A stretch of DNA of 64,000 nt, taken from NCBI RefSeq assembly GCF_039822205.1, contig NZ_JBAGBW010000004.1:1-64000 (forward strand). The letters run 5' to 3'. This stretch comes from Thermodesulfobium sp. 4217-1. GTDB taxonomy: Bacteria > Thermodesulfobiota > Thermodesulfobiia > Thermodesulfobiales > Thermodesulfobiaceae. Made by a program: the position numbers and the translations under genes. Below, one piece after another: positions 44,939 to 55,199 of this stretch; the stretch's first letter is position 1; every line of letters starts with the position of its first letter. The notes beneath the pieces were generated by a model. It had not been told where the DNA came from, made no database searches, and worked only from the letters and a program-made list of their open reading frames with translations.

Positions 44939-47900
44939 ATGAATCAGGATATAAACAATAAAGCTCATATTTTAATTCGAGAATTTAAAAAAACAAATCC
45001 TGATATTACTTCTATGGCAAAAAGAAACAATATATATAAACAAATTATTTCTTACAGGAATTTTTATGTTTTATTGACAAAATACATCCGAATAAGAAAT
45101 AAATTAAAATTGCAAATCGAAAAAGCCAAATATTTCTTTAATTTAAATTTATTGTTGACAAAAACTATCCAGCTAGTAAATGACTCGGATGATGAAGACA
45201 CTTTTCTCAAATCAATGTGTAATTTGGCTTCAAAATATGGCCAGTTCAATCTAGTTTTTATAGCCAAGATTAATAAAGATGGGGCTTTTAAGATAATAGC
45301 CTCCAATGATGAAAATATAGAAGGTAAAACCATCAAAGTTGCAGCGAACCAAAATCTGATTGAAAGTGCCAAAAGAGATTCCCGAAATTCAAACGAAAGA
45401 AATTTTAACGAATTATCATTGAATATTGTTTCTCAGAGCTTTACAGATGAAACTGAGAATAAACTTGAAGATTATTCCAGATACTCATTTCCGATTTACA
45501 GTAAAAATCACCTGTGGGCCATTCTTTTTGTTTATTGCGACAAGAAAAGGGTTTTATACAAGGATTGTAAAATATTAACCAATGAAACTGCCAACTGCAT
45601 TTCCATTGGTGTTAGTAAAATAAGGTCGCAAAAACGACAGAAAAGAATTAATTTTTTACAAAAAGCCATTTTAGACAACGCTATGATAGGAATCGCGATG
45701 ATAAAGGATAGAAAGATTGTCCAGATAAACAAGCATTGTTTGGAGATGTTTGGCTATAACAGACCAATGGATCTCATCGGTAAATCCACAAGAATGGTGC
45801 TATCTGATGAAGACGAGTATAAGCGTATAGGTTCTTTTTATCCAGAACTATCTAAAAAGGGAAATATATCTATTAATAACGTTCGATATAAGAATAAAAA
45901 TTCTGAGATCTTAACTTGCGATGTATCAGTCGGACTGGTCAGAGACAATGATGAAAATATCAGCATTTGGGCTATAAAGGATGTGTCAGAGCGAAATGTC
46001 CTGCAAAAGCAGCTTTCACAATCTCTTGAATATCAAAGGACTATTTTCGAAAATAGTTCAGCTGGCATATTCGTAGTCGATTCCAGAAGAGTGATTGCTG
46101 AAGTCAATCCTGCAATGTGCAAAATATTTGGATATGACAGAGAAGAGCTAATTGGTCAAAGCGCTTTAATCCTTCACGAGAGTAAAATTTCTTATTATCA
46201 ATTTTATCCAATATTTGAAACATCCAAAAAAGATAAATCAAAAACAAGAATAGAATATAAATTTAAGAAGAAAGATGGTTCTATAATTTGGACAGAAATT
46301 TTAGGCGCTCCACTAACTCTTCCAAATGGGGAGAAAGGGGTAATTTGGAATCTGATAGATGTAACTGAATTACATGATACTAAGCAAAAAATAGTTTATC
46401 AGGCATTTCACGATGCCCTTACAGGACTTCCGAATAGGCGCGCATTAGAAAATCACATACCGCTATCAATTGAAAGATCCAAAAAAAATGGCTCTTATAT
46501 CGCTGTCGGTATAATTGATCTGGACAACTTTAAGCCAGTGAATGATAAATGGGGACATGAAGCTGGGGATAGGTTGCTAAAAGATTTTTCTCACAGACTC
46601 CAAAATTTAATGAGAAATTCAGAATTGGTTATACGGCTGGGCGGAGATGAATTTATTATAGTAATTGAAGACCTTGACTATCTAAAATATTATCAACAAC
46701 TCGAAATAATATTGAAACGCATTCATAAAGCAATTGAAGCTCCATTTGAGGTAGCCAAAGGCATATATGCCAATGTAGGGATGAGCATAGGGGTTTCTAT
46801 TTACCCAAAAGATGCCCAGGATACTGATTCTCTGATAAGAAAGGCTGACGCAGCTCTTTACCACATGAAGCTTCATAAACTTGATAGAGAAAATTGGTAT
46901 CACTTTTTTACCAAAAGTCTATATGAGCCTGAAATTGAAGAAGAGTTTGATGCTTATGGTGAAAAAGCCACAATACTTTTAAAAAACGCCTCAAATGATT
47001 TTGATTCTGTAATATCTCAATTTATAGAAGCCTTTTTCAAAAAGGTATCGCATGACCCAGAGCAAAAGAAGATTGCTGTCAATCTTTCTATAGCAGAAGT
47101 GGATAAATTAAAGCAAAGCCAGTTTGCTCATTTAAGATTTATTTTTAATCCAAAAACTACTAAGGATGAAATTGTAAAAAGGGCGCAAAATGCAGGTCGT
47201 TCCCATGCGCTAGTTGGTGTGACTAGTTCAATGCTTTTACAAACTACAGATTTATTTAGAAGACTATTGAGCGATCATTTAAACAGCACTCTTATGTCGC
47301 CTCGTGACAGATATTGGATATTGTTGATTGCAGATATCAGACTTCATCAAGATATTAAAACAGAACTTGAATTTGAAAATTCCTATAAAGAAGAATATCT
47401 AAAGATTTTGTCGTCAAGTCTCCCACCGCATAGCATATCATGGCCAGACGCAAGAGAAAGAGAGCTAACTCCACTAGGCAGGCTGCCAGGAATCCAATCG
47501 GTTTTACTTATTAGACTAGACAAAAAAAGAATTTTTACCTTAGAAAGCAGTAGCGGTAATAACATCGTTGGGACTACAATAGATTTTGAATCGCTATTAA
47601 ATAAAGAAAACCCTGCAAAAAATAATATTAGCTTGCGAAAAATACTTTCAAAAATGTGGCTTGGTAAGAAAATTATAAGCTTGGCTTGCCTGTCAAACGA
47701 CCTAAATGACATTTATATAAATGAAATAGCGCTAAAAAATAATATTAGATCTATATTAAGTATTCCGATATTAGACGAATCAAATCAAACAACAGCTATA
47801 ATAGTTCTAAATGGCGCCTTTCCAAATCAATTTGAATCTTCATTTATGGGTCAATTCGCCAGAAGTCTAAAGTATCGTTGGGAGCAAATTATCTCAATTT

Positions 47901-48958
47901 ATAAAAAAACCGAAATTGTTATGCCCCAAAGCATTGCAACTTATTATAAACAGCAGCTATTTTCAGGAGGTCTAAAAATATTCTTCCAGCCAATTTTAGA
48001 CCTTAAATTAAAAAAATTTGTCAAAGTAGAGGCCTTAGCCAGATTGCAAATTTCAAATAATGAAATAATCCCCCCTGGTGTTTTTTTGCCGCTATTAAGC
48101 AATAAAGATTTAGATTTGCTGTTCCACTTGGGTTTGGAAGAGGTATTATATCAAATTTCCATTTGGGATTCTATCGGATTTTTTATTGATTCATCAATCA
48201 ATCTTGCCCCTTGCTCGCTACTCGACATCTCTCTCCCTAAATATATTAAAAATACTTTAGATAGATATTCAATATCTCTAGAAAGGCTCACCCTTGAACT
48301 TTTAGAGTCTCAAAATATTGAAAAGGATATACAAGACCGCTCAATAAATGAGATTTCAAATATTGGAGTTCAAATTGCTATGGATGACTTGGGGTCTGGA
48401 TACAGCAGCCTGCAAAGGTTATCAAATCTTCCATTTGATTTAGTAAAAGTTGATCAGGGCTTATTGTCTAAGATAAGGCAAAACCCCTTGCAAACGCTAT
48501 GTTTTGTAGAAAGTATAATTCAGATGGGCGATGATTTTGAAAGAAAAGTAGTAGTAGAAGGACTAGAGAAGATAGATATGGTTGAGGCAGCAGCCATCCT
48601 TGGAGCCCAATATGGACAAGGATATGCATTGGCTAAGCCAATGCCAGCAAATCAGGTAGTTCAATGGATACAAAATTTTAAATTCCCCATAGAAGAAGGC
48701 AAGATACATAGCTATCTTGGAGCACTTGCATATCATCTTCAATATATGAGAAGAAAAAACTTTCTACACGACAATTCTATTCAGGATTGTCCATTAACAG
48801 ACTTTTTAATTAAGAGCAATCTTGAAAAAACCGATGCTTTTAGATTTCACGAGCTTATCCATTCTGGAAAAGATCTAAAGTCAAACAGCAAGAAGCTATT
48901 AGAGTGGCTAAACAAAAAGGTAATTGAAGAAGATTTAGAAATAAAAAATGAAAAATAA
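44939..48958 (+). CDS. Multidomain c-di-GMP protein: GAF-PAS-PAS-GGDEF-globin-like-GAF-EAL
   Basis: 1339 residues, no membrane helix. In order: GAF (about 60-225), PAS (238-350), PAS (360-478), and GGDEF (485-655; RLGGDEF intact at 566-572, I-site changed to RNSE). A globin-like sensor region (about 680-815) has H731 and H756 (GRSHALVGV) as possible heme-side histidines. A second GAF (835-990) and EAL (995-1245) follow, the latter with VEALAR, NLAP, DDLGSGYSSL, LVKVD and VVEGLE all recognisable, so phosphodiesterase activity is likely. The tail (1255-1339) has H1266, C1284, H1304 and H1308 and resembles a zinc-binding CZB domain. It integrates gas or redox signals with c-di-GMP turnover. The stop overlaps the next gene by 11 bases. 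Confidence 0.85.
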   Translation: MNQDINNKAHILIREFKKTNPDITSMAKRNNIYKQIISYRNFYVLLTKYIRIRNKLKLQIEKAKYFFNLNLLLTKTIQLVNDSDDEDTFLKSMCNLASKYGQFNLVFIAKINKDGAFKIIASNDENIEGKTIKVAANQNLIESAKRDSRNSNERNFNELSLNIVSQSFTDETENKLEDYSRYSFPIYSKNHLWAILFVYCDKKRVLYKDCKILTNETANCISIGVSKIRSQKRQKRINFLQKAILDNAMIGIAMIKDRKIVQINKHCLEMFGYNRPMDLIGKSTRMVLSDEDEYKRIGSFYPELSKKGNISINNVRYKNKNSEILTCDVSVGLVRDNDENISIWAIKDVSERNVLQKQLSQSLEYQRTIFENSSAGIFVVDSRRVIAEVNPAMCKIFGYDREELIGQSALILHESKISYYQFYPIFETSKKDKSKTRIEYKFKKKDGSIIWTEILGAPLTLPNGEKGVIWNLIDVTELHDTKQKIVYQAFHDALTGLPNRRALENHIPLSIERSKKNGSYIAVGIIDLDNFKPVNDKWGHEAGDRLLKDFSHRLQNLMRNSELVIRLGGDEFIIVIEDLDYLKYYQQLEIILKRIHKAIEAPFEVAKGIYANVGMSIGVSIYPKDAQDTDSLIRKADAALYHMKLHKLDRENWYHFFTKSLYEPEIEEEFDAYGEKATILLKNASNDFDSVISQFIEAFFKKVSHDPEQKKIAVNLSIAEVDKLKQSQFAHLRFIFNPKTTKDEIVKRAQNAGRSHALVGVTSSMLLQTTDLFRRLLSDHLNSTLMSPRDRYWILLIADIRLHQDIKTELEFENSYKEEYLKILSSSLPPHSISWPDARERELTPLGRLPGIQSVLLIRLDKKRIFTLESSSGNNIVGTTIDFESLLNKENPAKNNISLRKILSKMWLGKKIISLACLSNDLNDIYINEIALKNNIRSILSIPILDESNQTTAIIVLNGAFPNQFESSFMGQFARSLKYRWEQIISIYKKTEIVMPQSIATYYKQQLFSGGLKIFFQPILDLKLKKFVKVEALARLQISNNEIIPPGVFLPLLSNKDLDLLFHLGLEEVLYQISIWDSIGFFIDSSINLAPCSLLDISLPKYIKNTLDRYSISLERLTLELLESQNIEKDIQDRSINEISNIGVQIAMDDLGSGYSSLQRLSNLPFDLVKVDQGLLSKIRQNPLQTLCFVESIIQMGDDFERKVVVEGLEKIDMVEAAAILGAQYGQGYALAKPMPANQVVQWIQNFKFPIEEGKIHSYLGALAYHLQYMRRKNFLHDNSIQDCPLTDFLIKSNLEKTDAFRFHELIHSGKDLKSNSKKLLEWLNKKVIEEDLEIKNEK

Positions 48959-50681
48959 TTTATCAGCCATATTGCTAAAAATTAAAAATTTACTAAAAAA
49001 TATAATTTATAAATTAAATAAGATTTATCTACTGACTTCTATTCCGTTGATTGTAATAGCGATTATTTTTTATTTTTATACCAGCATAAAATTTTCTGTA
49101 AATATGCCCTATTCAGACGATTATGATGCTATTTTAGACTTCATAAACAAATTTTATACTCATAACGACTTCGGATATAGACTATATCTGCTCTTTTCTC
49201 AATTTCACGAGCACAGAATTGTATTTGACAGGATTATTACACTATTTTTTTTCAATATTATTGGCAAGATAGACTTTAAAATATTATCAATTGTAGGAAA
49301 CTTTGGACTTCTCTTTATAATATTATTTTTGTTTATCTTTTTTAAGAAAAAATATAATTTGAAAATATCAGAGTTATTTCCAGTGGTCATAGCAATGCTT
49401 TGCTTTTCACAATGGGAGCTGATGTCGAACTTTCCAATGGCATCTATTCAGCAATATTATGAGCTTCTTTTCTCGATCATATCCATCACAGCATTTACCT
49501 GTGAAGGGTATGGCTTTATGCTTGGGATAATATTCTTCATAATAGCAGTCTTTACTGGCGGAGGCGGTCTATTCGTAGCACCTATCGTTCTTTTATATCT
49601 ATTGTTAACAAAACAATATAAAAGATTTTCGATTTTTTTGATTGTATCTATCATAATTTTTTACATTTACTTTCCTCTTCTGCATTACATCTCGCCTCCG
49701 ATAAAAGACACATTAATCTCTTGCTTAAAAAACCCCGCCTCACTATTGGGCTATATGTTGATTTTTATAGCATCAGCTGCCAAAAATTATGCCTTAGTGT
49801 TTATTATCGCAATTTTATTAATATTAAACTATCTCTGGCTCTTGCGCAGAAAACTAAATAAAGAAAACCATGCCTTAATATTACTTATTAGTTTCATATT
49901 CTTGACATCTATGGTAGTAGGTCTAAATAGAATTTTTTTAGGATTTGATAGCGCAATGTTTTCAAGATATACAATGTATTCGCTTTTCTTATTTTCTCTA
50001 TCTTATATATCACTTTTCTTAAACGCTAAAAGTAAAAATATCAGAAAATTTATAGCTCTTTCGGGCTTTATACTATCAATCGTTTTATATGTTGGCTGGA
50101 TTCAAACAGCATACTCAGAGCTATCTGACAAACAATATATGTTAAATAATTTTATGTCATACCCATATCAGGACAGAGCGTTTGAAAATATAAGGCTTGC
50201 CAAGAATCATGGATGGTTTACCCCACTGCAAAATGTTTATGATAAAACAAAGCAAGAATTTCACCTTGCGGAAAATATAAAACAGCTCAGAAAATATAGC
50301 TCACCGCCATTGATCGTGCTTACTTACTTTCATAAATATCCATTTCCCTTCGCAAACAAAAGTTTTCAATTAATAGTAAAAAGATATGAGAGCATAAATC
50401 TATATGGATGGGCGCTAGATCCTTTTGCATTAAATACCGCATCATTTTTATATGCCGATATCGATGGCAAACTTTATCCATTGACTTATGGCTTCCCAAG
50501 GAAAGACGTCGTTAGACTTTTCAAAATTCCCCAGTTCAAATTTTCAGGATTTAATTCCAATGTCAGCATAAAAAACCTTCCAAACGGGAGCCATGAATTT
50601 AGTTTGATAGTGGTAAACCACAACGAAAGCGCATACTATCAAACAAATAAGCTAACTTTCTATAAAGAAAACGCAGATTAA
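48948..50681 (+). CDS. GT-C-like membrane protein with a C-terminal GWAxD domain
   Basis: 577 residues. Residues 1-400 hold 10-12 helices with PYSDDYDAILDFINKF after helix 1 (acidic catalytic-type loop), LLFSQFHEHRIVFDR, MASIQQYYELLF, FTGGGGLFVAPIVLLYLLL and SRYTMYSLFLFSL. This order is shared with the gene at 37035-38300. Residues about 480-577 are a beta-sandwich-like domain, INLYGWALDPFALNTASF to NHNESAYYQTNKLTF, also found at the end of the broken gene at 41758-44147. It starts within the c-di-GMP gene (11-base overlap), so the two are translationally coupled. Probable role: extracytoplasmic glycan transfer under c-di-GMP influence. Confidence 0.7.
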   Translation: MKNNLSAILLKIKNLLKNIIYKLNKIYLLTSIPLIVIAIIFYFYTSIKFSVNMPYSDDYDAILDFINKFYTHNDFGYRLYLLFSQFHEHRIVFDRIITLFFFNIIGKIDFKILSIVGNFGLLFIILFLFIFFKKKYNLKISELFPVVIAMLCFSQWELMSNFPMASIQQYYELLFSIISITAFTCEGYGFMLGIIFFIIAVFTGGGGLFVAPIVLLYLLLTKQYKRFSIFLIVSIIIFYIYFPLLHYISPPIKDTLISCLKNPASLLGYMLIFIASAAKNYALVFIIAILLILNYLWLLRRKLNKENHALILLISFIFLTSMVVGLNRIFLGFDSAMFSRYTMYSLFLFSLSYISLFLNAKSKNIRKFIALSGFILSIVLYVGWIQTAYSELSDKQYMLNNFMSYPYQDRAFENIRLAKNHGWFTPLQNVYDKTKQEFHLAENIKQLRKYSSPPLIVLTYFHKYPFPFANKSFQLIVKRYESINLYGWALDPFALNTASFLYADIDGKLYPLTYGFPRKDVVRLFKIPQFKFSGFNSNVSIKNLPNGSHEFSLIVVNHNESAYYQTNKLTFYKENAD

Positions 50682-50781
50682 ACCTGGTTTTTAAATTTCT
50701 AAAAATCTAAATTAACATTTAAAATAGCTTCAACCTTCAAATTGACTAAAGCATATAAATAAGTATATAACTCAATTTAAT

Positions 50782-50808
50782 TTGTCAGTTTTTCAATTAG
50801 GTTATAAT
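50782..50808 (+). promoter_or_regulatory. Possible kdp promoter
   Basis: TTGTCA (50782-50787), 15-nt spacer, TATAAT (50803-50808). The spacer is short, so the match is only fair. The start codon of kdpA follows about 50 bp later. No clear riboswitch or KdpE-like repeat was seen in 50682-50847. Confidence 0.4.
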
Positions 50809-50859
50809 TAACTTTTAAGTAATAGTAAATTTATATGTTTTCAGGAGGTGTTAATTAAT

Positions 50860-52548
50860 TTGTTTTTAGATATTTTGCAGTTTTTAATTTTCTTTGCGTT
50901 ATTGACGTTGTGCGTAAAACCTCTTGGTTTGTACATGTCAAATATTTTTGAAGGTAGAAAAAACTTTCTTTCGAAAATCATCTCTCCAATAGAACTGCTT
51001 GTTTACAGATTGAGTTTCGTAGATCCAGACAACCAGATGGAGTGGAAAGAGTATGCTATATCAATGCTGCTCTTTAACTTTCTGGGTTTTATGTTTCTTT
51101 TCTTGTTACTTCTAACACAGCAATTGCTGCCACTAAATCCTGAACACTTTCAAGGCTTTTCATTTGACATCGCCTTAAATAGTGCCATAAGCTTTATCAC
51201 GAACACAAATTGGCAAGCTTATTCAGGAGAGTCATCTGTTAGTTATCTAACCCAGATGCTCGGCTTTGCAGTCCAAAATTTCCTTAGCGCTGCAACAGGC
51301 ATCGCTATCCTTGTTGCGCTAATTCGAGGTTTTGCAAGAAGAGAATCAAAAGTTATTGGAAATTTTTGGGTTGACATAACAAGATCAACTTTTTACATTC
51401 TTTTGCCATTATCGATAATCTTTGCAGTTTTCTTGATAAGTCAAGGAGTTATCCAAAACTTTAAAGATTATCAATCAGTTCATCTAATTTCATCACAGAT
51501 TATTCCGATGGGACCCGTAGCCTCACAAGAAGCAATCAAGTTTACAGGCACGAACGGAGGAGGTTTTTTCAACGCAAACTCTTCACATCCTTACGAAAAT
51601 CCCAACCCTTTAACAAACTTTTTGGAAACATTTATGATGATTCTTATTCCTGCCTCGCTCACATACACATTTGGGAGGATGCAAAAAAACACCAAACAAG
51701 GTTGGGCAATTTATTTTACAATGCTTTTCTTGCTCATAACCTTTATGGGCATTCAATATTGGGCAAATATTTCTTCCAACCATATAGTTAGTCTTCTTGG
51801 AATTTCAGGACATTATCTGGAGGGACAAGAAATAAGATTTGGGGTTGCAGGCTCCACACTCTTTTCATCAATTACCACAGCAACTGGATGCGGAGCAGTT
51901 AATGCTATGCTCGATTCCCTTTTGCCTATTGGATCGATGATTTCGATGATATTCATATTGTCAGGTGAGGCAATATTTGGAGGTGTTGGTTCAGGGTTGT
52001 ACACAATGTTTGCATTCATAATAATTGCTGTCTTCGTGGCAGGCCTAATGATAGGCCGTACCCCTGAATTTCTAGGGAAGAAGATAGAAGTTAAGGAGAT
52101 GTGGATGTCGATAATCATAGTACTAACTTCAGGCATCTTAATATTGATATTTACATCTATTGCGCTTACTACAAAGGAAGGATTGAGTTCTATATTAAAT
52201 CCTGGTCCCCACGGATTATCCGAAATACTATATGCTTATGCGTCTACTGCAAATAATAACGGAAGCGCCCTTGCTGGTTTAAATGCGAACACATTATTTT
52301 ATAATATTACGACTTCTATAACTATGTTAATTGGTCGCTATGTGCCTGCGGTAGCAGTTATTTATATGGCAGGCTCTCTTGCAGGGAAAAAATACATTCC
52401 TCCTAGTGTCGGAACTCTTCCTACTGACCGCGTTCCCTTTATCATATGGCTTATGTTGATAATAATTATTGTAGGAGCTTTAACCTTCTTTTCAGCATTA
52501 GCATTGGGACCATTTCTTGAAAATATTCTTATGCAGAGAGGCTTTTAA
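50860..52548 (+). CDS. kdpA: Potassium-transporting ATPase, potassium-binding subunit
   Basis: 562 residues from the TTG at 50860. Ten helices. The selectivity-filter-like loops include [46 protein letters not shown] and [15 protein letters not shown]. KdpA binds K+ in a channel-like path and feeds it to the pump in the KdpFABC complex. AGGAGG (50843-50848) lies 11 bases before TTG but only five before an in-frame ATT (50854); a GTG at 50848 overlaps the ribosome site and is unlikely. No kdpF was found. First gene of kdpABCD'. Confidence 0.95.
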   Translation: MFLDILQFLIFFALLTLCVKPLGLYMSNIFEGRKNFLSKIISPIELLVYRLSFVDPDNQMEWKEYAISMLLFNFLGFMFLFLLLLTQQLLPLNPEHFQGFSFDIALNSAISFITNTNWQAYSGESSVSYLTQMLGFAVQNFLSAATGIAILVALIRGFARRESKVIGNFWVDITRSTFYILLPLSIIFAVFLISQGVIQNFKDYQSVHLISSQIIPMGPVASQEAIKFTGTNGGGFFNANSSHPYENPNPLTNFLETFMMILIPASLTYTFGRMQKNTKQGWAIYFTMLFLLITFMGIQYWANISSNHIVSLLGISGHYLEGQEIRFGVAGSTLFSSITTATGCGAVNAMLDSLLPIGSMISMIFILSGEAIFGGVGSGLYTMFAFIIIAVFVAGLMIGRTPEFLGKKIEVKEMWMSIIIVLTSGILILIFTSIALTTKEGLSSILNPGPHGLSEILYAYASTANNNGSALAGLNANTLFYNITTSITMLIGRYVPAVAVIYMAGSLAGKKYIPPSVGTLPTDRVPFIIWLMLIIIIVGALTFFSALALGPFLENILMQRGF

Positions 52549-54606
52549 ATGAGCGCAAAAAAATCAGATCTCTACAGTGTTGAAATATTTAAAACTTCTT
52601 TAATTAATTCCTTAAAAAAGTTAAACCCGAAAGAATTGATTTCGAATCCCGTTATGCTATCAGTAGAAATTGGCAGCATACTCACCACACTTGAGTTCGT
52701 GCGCCAAATCATTTTTGGGAGCAGTATACCTATTTGGTTTACAGGATGGGTCTCAATATGGCTTTGGTTTACAGTATTTTTTTCAAATTTCGCTGAAGCA
52801 TTTTCCGAAAGCAGAGGAAAGGCAAGAGCTGAATCTTTAAAAAAATCGAAAACACAAATAATGGCAAAAAAAATCGAGAAGGCTTCATTTGATAGTAAAT
52901 TCGAGGTCATTCCCTCTACACAATTAAAAAAGGGAGATATCATAGTTGTAGAACAAGATGACTTGATACCTGGTGATGGAGAGGTAATATCAGGCGCTGC
53001 CCTGGTAAACGAGTCAGCAGTAACAGGTGAATCTGCGCCAGTTGTAAGAGAAGCAGGAGGAGACAGGAGTGCTGTAACTGGGGGTACTTTAGTAATTTCA
53101 AATAATATTATAGTAAAAATAACATCCAATCCTGGAGAAACCTTTTTAGATAGGATGATCTCGATGGTAGAAGGCGCAAAACGCCGTAAAACGCCGAATG
53201 AGGTCGCACTCGAAGTTTTATTAATAGCTCTTACATTAGTTTTTATATTTGTAGTAATCAACCTAAAAGCGCTTTCAATCTATAGCATCAATTCTTCAGG
53301 ACATGGCTCACCTATATCGCTTGTAATCCTTGTAGCTCTGTTTGTTTGCCTTGCCCCCACCACTATTGCCGCACTTCTTCCAGCAATAGGCATCGCAGGA
53401 ATAGATAGGCTTTTCAGAAAAAATGTAGTTGCATTATCTGGAAAGGCAGTAGAGGCAGCAGGAGATGTGAACGTGCTGCTACTGGATAAGACGGGCACCA
53501 TTACGCTTGGGAACAGACAAGCCGTTGAATTTATACCAGCTGGAAGTCACACTAAAGAAGAATGCGCTCAAATAGCCTTGATGTCATCTTTGACAGACGA
53601 GACGCCAGAAGGCAGAAGTATAGTTGTATTAGCCAAAGAGAAATACAACCTACGCTTCCATGAATTGCCTGCCAATACAGAAACAATACCCTTTAGCGCC
53701 AAAACTAGAATGAGTGGAGTAAACATCGATTCTCATAAATATCGAAAAGGTTCCGCTGACGCTATCAGCGAATACATATCCCAAATAGGCGGAAAGATTC
53801 CTGAAAATTTGGAAAAAATTGTTATGGAAATTTCAAAGTTAGGCGGCACACCTCTAGTAGTTGCCTATGACAATGATATTGTAGGAGTTATAAATCTAAA
53901 AGATATACTAAAAACTGGCATAAATGAAAGATTTGGACAACTTCGCAAAATGGGAATAAAAACTGTAATGATCACAGGAGACAACCCTCTCACAGCAGCT
54001 ACCATAGCAGCAGAAGCAGGGGTAGATGACTTCTTAGCCCAGGCAAAACCAGAAGACAAGCTCAGACTTGTAAAAGAATATCAGCAGCAAGGTTTGATGG
54101 TCGCTATGACAGGAGATGGCACAAATGATGCGCCAGCTCTCGCTCAAGCTGACGTGGCAGTGGCTATGAATACAGGCACACAAGCTGCCAGAGAAGCTGC
54201 CAATGTTATAGACTTAGATTCTAATCCTACAAAACTTTTGGACATAGTGGATATTGGCAAACAGCTTCTTATGACTCGAGGTGCTCTTACAACGTTCAGC
54301 ATATCAAATGATATAGCAAAATATTTTGTAATAATTCCTGCGGCTGTAATATCTATTTACCCTCAGTTGAACACCCTAAATATAATGCAATTAGCTAATC
54401 CATTTTTAGCGATTTTATCAGCAGTAATTTTTAATGCAATTGTAATACCTTTGCTTACCCCTTTAGCTCTTAGAGGTGTTTGGTATAGGCCTATGAAAGC
54501 AGAGAACCTGCTTATATACAATCTTCTTATTTACGGTGGTGGCGGGTTGATTGCACCCTTTATTGGCATTAAGTTAATATACTTAGTTTTAAGCATATTT
54601 ATTTAA
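52549..54606 (+). CDS. kdpB: Potassium-transporting ATPase, ATP-binding subunit
   Basis: 685 residues, P-type ATPase (P1A). Phosphorylation site D313 in DKTGT; actuator motif TGES at 159-162, where S162 matches the inhibitory phosphorylation site described in E. coli KdpB. N-domain [11 protein letters not shown] and KTRMSGV; hinge [24 protein letters not shown]+ uptake at very low external potassium is powered by ATP hydrolysis here. The ATG directly follows the kdpA stop codon, so synthesis is coupled. Confidence 0.97.
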   Translation: MSAKKSDLYSVEIFKTSLINSLKKLNPKELISNPVMLSVEIGSILTTLEFVRQIIFGSSIPIWFTGWVSIWLWFTVFFSNFAEAFSESRGKARAESLKKSKTQIMAKKIEKASFDSKFEVIPSTQLKKGDIIVVEQDDLIPGDGEVISGAALVNESAVTGESAPVVREAGGDRSAVTGGTLVISNNIIVKITSNPGETFLDRMISMVEGAKRRKTPNEVALEVLLIALTLVFIFVVINLKALSIYSINSSGHGSPISLVILVALFVCLAPTTIAALLPAIGIAGIDRLFRKNVVALSGKAVEAAGDVNVLLLDKTGTITLGNRQAVEFIPAGSHTKEECAQIALMSSLTDETPEGRSIVVLAKEKYNLRFHELPANTETIPFSAKTRMSGVNIDSHKYRKGSADAISEYISQIGGKIPENLEKIVMEISKLGGTPLVVAYDNDIVGVINLKDILKTGINERFGQLRKMGIKTVMITGDNPLTAATIAAEAGVDDFLAQAKPEDKLRLVKEYQQQGLMVAMTGDGTNDAPALAQADVAVAMNTGTQAAREAANVIDLDSNPTKLLDIVDIGKQLLMTRGALTTFSISNDIAKYFVIIPAAVISIYPQLNTLNIMQLANPFLAILSAVIFNAIVIPLLTPLALRGVWYRPMKAENLLIYNLLIYGGGGLIAPFIGIKLIYLVLSIFI

Positions 54607-54617
54607 GTGAGGTAGAA

Positions 54618-55199
54618 ATGAAAAATTTAAAAAGCTGTATAATAATTTTTATAATTTTAACCTTTACTACAGGAATAGTTTATCCTCTATTAATCACTGC
54701 CATTGGACAAATATTTTTTCCATGGCAAGCTAACGGCAGCCTTATATATCAAAACAAGGTTGCAGTGGGCTCAGCCTTAATCGGTCAATCGTTTAGCACA
54801 AGACCTGATTTATTTTGGTCAAGACCTTCAGGAACGCCTGATCGTCCATATAACGCAACCTCTAGTGGCGGTTCAAATTTAGGCCCTACAAATCCAAAAC
54901 TTATTTCAGAAATAGAAAATAGGATTGAATTTTTAAAGAAAAATGGGATAGAATTGCCTATTCCTTCTGACCTGGTTATGGGTTCTGGCAGCGGACTAGA
55001 TCCAGACATCACACCAGAATCAGCCATGGTTCAGATTCCAAGAATCTCAAAGATTACCAACATACCAGAAGACACTTTAAAAGAGCTTGTTATAAATAAC
55101 ACTGAGCCAAAAGACTTTGGACTTCTTGGAGCTAATAGAGTAAACGTTCTTAAATTAAATTTAAAACTTTTAGAGATAGAGAAACAATATGCCAGATGA
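54618..55199 (+). CDS. kdpC: Potassium-transporting ATPase, KdpC subunit
   Basis: 193 residues with one N-terminal helix (about 6-28) and a periplasmic domain. Family motifs: FTTGIVYPLLITAIGQIFFPWQANGSL, GSALIGQSF, FWSRPSGT and DPDITPESAMVQIPRI. KdpC stabilises the KdpAB pair and affects nucleotide affinity. GTGAGGTAG ribosome site and ATG start. Overlaps the following kdpD-like gene by 11 bases. Confidence 0.95.
   Translation: MKNLKSCIIIFIILTFTTGIVYPLLITAIGQIFFPWQANGSLIYQNKVAVGSALIGQSFSTRPDLFWSRPSGTPDRPYNATSSGGSNLGPTNPKLISEIENRIEFLKKNGIELPIPSDLVMGSGSGLDPDITPESAMVQIPRISKITNIPEDTLKELVINNTEPKDFGLLGANRVNVLKLNLKLLEIEKQYAR

Noticed and set aside
50848-50850. GTG as start of kdpA
   Set aside because: The GTG is part of AGGAGGTG, the ribosome site itself. 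The same reasoning moved the starts at 14934, 58111 and 41241.
52572-53261. 229-codon open frame on the minus strand
   Set aside because: It lies fully antisense to kdpB, whose P-type ATPase motifs are unmistakable.
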